In this document: piece after piece, positions 1 through 3,700 of the stretch | How the letters are laid out: each line of letters begins with the position of its first letter | How positions within the stretch are numbered: the stretch's first letter is position 1 | Assembly (NCBI GenBank): GCA_003511885.1 | Contig: DOIX01000343.1 | Coordinates: 1 to 6,037, forward strand | Direction of reading: 5' to 3' | DNA from: Cyanobacteria bacterium UBA11153 | GTDB taxonomy: Bacteria > Cyanobacteriota > Cyanobacteriia > Cyanobacteriales > Coleofasciculaceae | Length of the DNA stretch: 6,037 nt | Made by a program: the position numbers and the translations under genes | Notes under the pieces: generated by a model | What the model saw: the letters and a program-made list of their open reading frames with translations, nothing else | Databases searched by the model: none | Told to the model about the DNA's origin: nothing

Positions 1-144
1 TCCGAATAGGAAATCAAAAATTACGCAAAATCCTGCTAGGGATTGCCAGGAAAGGCTTTCGATAGATACAGTCGGGAATTTCGAGCCGAGAATGAAACAG
101 CCCTGCCTTACTAAGGGGAGTTGGGGGGGTAACAAATGTGTCAT

Positions 145-164
145 TAAAAATACCAGTTGGTATT
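145..164 (-). terminator. Possible weak intrinsic terminator / 16-bp palindrome
   Basis: AATACCA-GT-TGGTATT (149-164) is a perfect 7-bp inverted repeat with a 2-bp centre. Read on the minus strand it is an A/T-heavy hairpin running into a T5 stretch, so it could end the synthase transcript. It is almost 600 bp past the stop codon and the stem is weak. A protein-binding palindrome is an equal alternative. Confidence 0.25.
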
Positions 165-284
165 ACAGCATTCGCGCAGGCAGTGAGGACTTAATATCGA
201 TTTGATTGGGGTAAACCACAGGGAATACAAAACTTATGTGCGTAAATTAAATATTATGAGGCATCGCCATTATTACATTATTAA

Positions 285-330
285 ATGTAGGGGTGTTAGC
301 GTTAGCGTGGCGTTAGCCTAGCATTTGCGC
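285..330 (+). repeat. Dispersed direct repeat, copy 1 (TTAGC-rich)
   Basis: ATGTAGGGGTGTTAGCGTTA and the following GC (285-306) recur exactly at 614-635. The likeness continues more weakly through GTTAGCCT and into a GCGC-containing tail. The element contains several GTTAGC hexamers. It looks like a small interspersed cyanobacterial repeat. Confidence 0.85.
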
Positions 331-371
331 GATGATTTATTGGGAAAACGGGAATCTTTATCCGCAAATGC
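321..371. repeat. Inverted repeat with 9-bp arms
   Basis: GCATTTGCG at 321-329 is the exact reverse complement of CGCAAATGC at 363-371, separated by 33 bp. The right arm belongs to CAAATGCTTCACCC (365-378), which recurs with one change as CAAATGCTTCGCCC at 575-588. It may be the core of a small palindromic repeat element. No target duplication was identified. Confidence 0.6.
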
Positions 372-395
372 TTCACCCTGCGCACCACAAGGGAA

Positions 396-574
396 GCGAA
401 GGGTATGGATAGAGATTTGGCATTTGAGTCAAATTTTATCGTTTTGATGCCTATCCCAGGGCGAAGGGTATGGATAGAGATTTGGCATTTGAGTCAAATT
501 TTATCGTTTTGATGCCTATCCCAGGGTAAAGGGTATGGATATAAGATTTGGCATTTGAGTCAAATTTTATCGTC
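396..574. repeat. 65-bp tandem repeat, two identical copies and a partial third
   Basis: Units at 396-460 and 461-525 are identical over 65 bp. A third copy at 526-574 matches until about 573, with small changes near 541, then diverges. Each full unit can fold: GGATA (407-411) and GGCAT (419-423) pair with ATGCC then TATCC (447-456), leaving a loop that contains the near-palindrome TTTGAGTCAAA. The copies lie downstream of the synthase stop and could form hairpins in its 3' transcript, although no function is shown. Confidence 0.95.
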
Positions 575-613
575 CAAATGCTTCGCCCCTACGGGATTAT
601 GTTGATGTTGGTT

Positions 614-659
614 ATGTAGGGGTGTTAGCGTTAGCTCGGTGTTAGCCTGACATAAGCGC
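614..659 (+). repeat. Dispersed direct repeat, copy 2 (TTAGC-rich)
   Basis: The first 22 bp match copy 1 at 285-306 exactly, then the copies diverge apart from a shared GTTAGCCT. It lies in the same orientation, 329 bp away, so the two copies bracket the 65-bp tandem repeat. Confidence 0.85.
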
Positions 660-741
660 CGGGATTTGTCGCAATCACTAGGGCAGCCCCGACATTCTCA
701 ATTCCTCAAACCCTTGATGAGACAGCTTTCTTCCCTAGCCC

Positions 742-3700
742 CTAGCAAGAATCCCCTAATCCCTCGCTATATCCTTCAGCAATCGCAGTAGCTAAGGCTT
801 CAGGGGCATCAATGGGTAAATTATGTCCGCCGGAGAGTATAATTCGTTTGGCTTGGGGCATGGCTTTTTGCTGTGCCTGTAAGTCTTCGGGTTTGTTAAA
901 GTTACTGTTATCTCCGTAAATTAAGGTAGTGGGTATTTGGATTTGATTGAGTAAGTTGAGATATCTATTTCGAGTAAATGTGCCGCCATTAAAGCCAATT
1001 CCGGTACGAATTTGCAACCAAGAATCCCACCGCCAGCGGATGCCACCATCGCAGGTTTCGGTGAGGCGTTGGGCTGTTTTTAGGGCTAATTCTTCTGACA
1101 TTGAGGGAGTGGCTTGACGCAATCGAGCTGCGACTGTGTTTAAGTCGGGAAAGATGGGATGTTGGGGTGGTGAGGCTAAATAATCGAGGTGGGTGGCTAT
1201 TTGTTGGGCTGCGTCTCCATCTGCGATGTCTGAAGGTAATACTGGCTCTACTAAAATTAATTGTTTCACTTTTTGCGATCGCAAGCTGGCAAATGTGGCG
1301 GTAACTGCTGAACCCATTGAGTGTCCGACTAAAATAAATGGTGTATCGGTTATTTCTCTGACTATCCCGTCTAAATCTCCTAAGTAATCCAATAATTGGT
1401 ATGCTCCATGGGCATGGGCTGATTTTCCATGTCCTCTTTGATCGATCGCAATTACTTGATATCCTTGATTTGCTAGCGGTACTGCTACTCTTTCCCATGC
1501 TGCACCATGTTCTAGGATACCATGGACGCAGACTATTAGCGGGTTGGTTTTTTCTCCCCACCTACACAGACACAGACGCAATCCTCTTACATCTATATAA
1601 AATTCTGTCATTGGTTGGGGGGTATGGGTTATGGGGGATTTTTTTTCTCTTCTTACCTCTAAACTCTCATCTCTTACCTCTTTTACTGATACCTCTGTTT
1701 CAGTTATCTCTGCTACTGGTAATTGATAACCCAATTCTTTAGCAATTTTTTGGGCATTTTCTCCTAATGGTTGAGGGAGTTTAATTTTTTGCCATACGTC
1801 GGCTAATGTGGGGTCTATTTTATCATGTTTGAGGAAGTTAGGATCGTCGATGGGTAGGGATTTGGCGTGGACTCCATCTGTCATCCTTTTTCCTTGATAG
1901 GGATGTAAAACTGCTTCATCGAAAGGTACTCCTAAAAAGTCGCACAATCCTGTCATAATTTGGGCAGGATTTCGGACTAATTCTTCGTATTTCACTAAAT
2001 AATGGCGAGATGATTCGATATTTTGGCAAAATTCTCTGACATTATTATTGCAGGTTGTCCAAACTTCTTCGGCGACGAAGTAAGGATCTAAATTTTTAAT
2101 GCCTAATATTTTATCTATCCGATTCCGGGCGAAGGATTCGATAACGGAATAGGGATGGCGCACTAAATGGATATATTTTGCACCTGCAAATAAATCTTCA
2201 GCTCTTTCTAGTGTCTGGATGCTGGCGGCGTAACTGGGAGATTTATCTACTAAGAGGCGATTGCCTGCTAGTTGTTGGATTTGGGCGTATACGGCTTGGG
2301 TGGGGATATTTTGAGCGGTTAAATCCCTAACAATTTTTTTACTAGCGTTAGCATCGATTGCCATTAATTCCATAAATGCCCGTTGCAATCCTTCCCCTAA
2401 ATAGCTTAAGCCTAAGTCTTCGCTCCATTCCGCCATATTTTCAAAGGGTAATAAATGTAATTCTGGCGGTGAGAATAAGGCATGATGTCCTGCTAACATG
2501 ACTCGTAGTAAGGTTGAACCTGCCCTGGGACTTGATAGAATAAAGGCGACGCTTTGGTTACGCTGGGTGGGTTTGCTGTAGGTGATGGATTTGTGGGTGG
2601 TTGCCCAGGCTAATATTTCTAAGTCTCGGGCAGGAGTTTTGGTTTTTGTTACCTGAATTATTTTTTGTCCGTGAGCTTGGGCGACTTCACTTGTGAGATA
2701 CTTAGCTAAGGAGTTAATTTCGGGACGTTCGTAAAATTCTCTGGGATAGAGGGTTAATTGTAAATCGCGCTTGCAAGCGTTGAGAATTTCCACTACCATC
2801 AGGGAATCCATTCCCAAATCCATGACATTGCGATCGCATGGTACTTCTGTTACCATCCCTAATGCTTTCCCTATCTGCTTTTGCAGGTATTTTTCTAGGT
2901 ATTCTTCCCGTTTGCTGGATTCTAGGTTGAGCAGTTGTGTTAGTATCTCTGATATTTTACCTTCGCCTTCACTTTCTTCTTTCCTTTGCGCGCCCTGAGT
3001 TTCTCTGACTACTTCGGCTAAAAAGGGTATTTTGTCTCCATTGGGAGTTTGTTGGCTAAATTTTTGCCAATCTATGGGCAAAACTCCTACTTGAGTTAAG
3101 TTTTGCTTCATTAAATATGTCAAGACTTCGATTCCGTCTTGCCAGCATATCGTATCGATTCCTTGGAGAATCAAACGTTTACCTAAATCTGGTTTTGCCA
3201 CGACACCGACATCACCCCACGCGCCCCAATTAATAGTTAAGGCTGGCAATCCTTGTTGTTGGCGGTAATGAGCTAAACTATCTAAAAATCGATTGGCGGC
3301 AGCATGATTTCCTTGCCCGGGGGGATTGAGGATGGCGGCGGCTGAAGAAAATAAGACAAAAAAGTCTAATTCCATCCCTTGGGTTAAATGATGTAAATGC
3401 CAAGCGCCTGCTACTTTTGGGCTTAAAACTCTCTCAAACTGCTCCCAACTTTGATGGAGCAATACCCCATCATCAAGAATTCCGGCGGCATGAATAATAC
3501 CGCGCAGAGGTGGCAAAGTATCGCCGATATCATTTAAACATTGGGCTACTTCTGTTTCTCGGGTAACATCAACTTGCTTGACAATAATTTCTGCACCCCA
3601 TTGGGTTAATTCATCTACTTCGGCTACCACCGCAGGAGATGGTTGACTGCGACTAACCAATACTAAATGTTTTGCACCTTGTTGTTGTACCATCCATTGA

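Larger units (their letters stand above)
1..741. other. Non-coding, repeat-rich region downstream of the synthase gene
   Basis: I find no gene here. The longest open stretch I followed, plus strand 2-205, has no start in view and no recognisable protein. Positions 105-130 (CTTACTAAGGGGAG then a G-run) look like spacer sequence I associate with filamentous cyanobacteria. From about 285 to 660 the DNA is a mosaic of direct and inverted repeats described separately. Nothing resembling a tRNA or other structured RNA gene was seen. Confidence 0.7.

Noticed and set aside
2..205. An open plus-strand stretch at the left edge that might be the end of a neighbouring gene
   Set aside because: Its composition is not protein-like, it contains spacer motifs (CTTACTAAGGGGAG followed by a G-run) and no family is recognisable. 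A gene tail cannot be excluded but is not supported.
396..574. The 65-bp tandem units as a CRISPR array
   Set aside because: The copies are contiguous and identical, with no variable spacers between short repeats.
702..721. CCTCAAACCCTTGATGAG just after the stop as a terminator hairpin
   Set aside because: The stem is about five pairs with a bulge and no T-run follows on the minus strand.
989..1561. A 190-codon open frame on the minus strand in another phase
   Set aside because: It overlaps the TE domain completely. Its translation is rich in Arg, Ser and Pro with no fold signature, while the overlapping frame carries all the TE catalytic motifs.
1401..1742. A Leu-rich 113-codon plus-strand open frame that could pass for a membrane protein
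   Set aside because: It is the complement of the TE start and ST-TE linker. The Leu-richness comes from purine-rich codons on the other strand, and the start has no supporting context.
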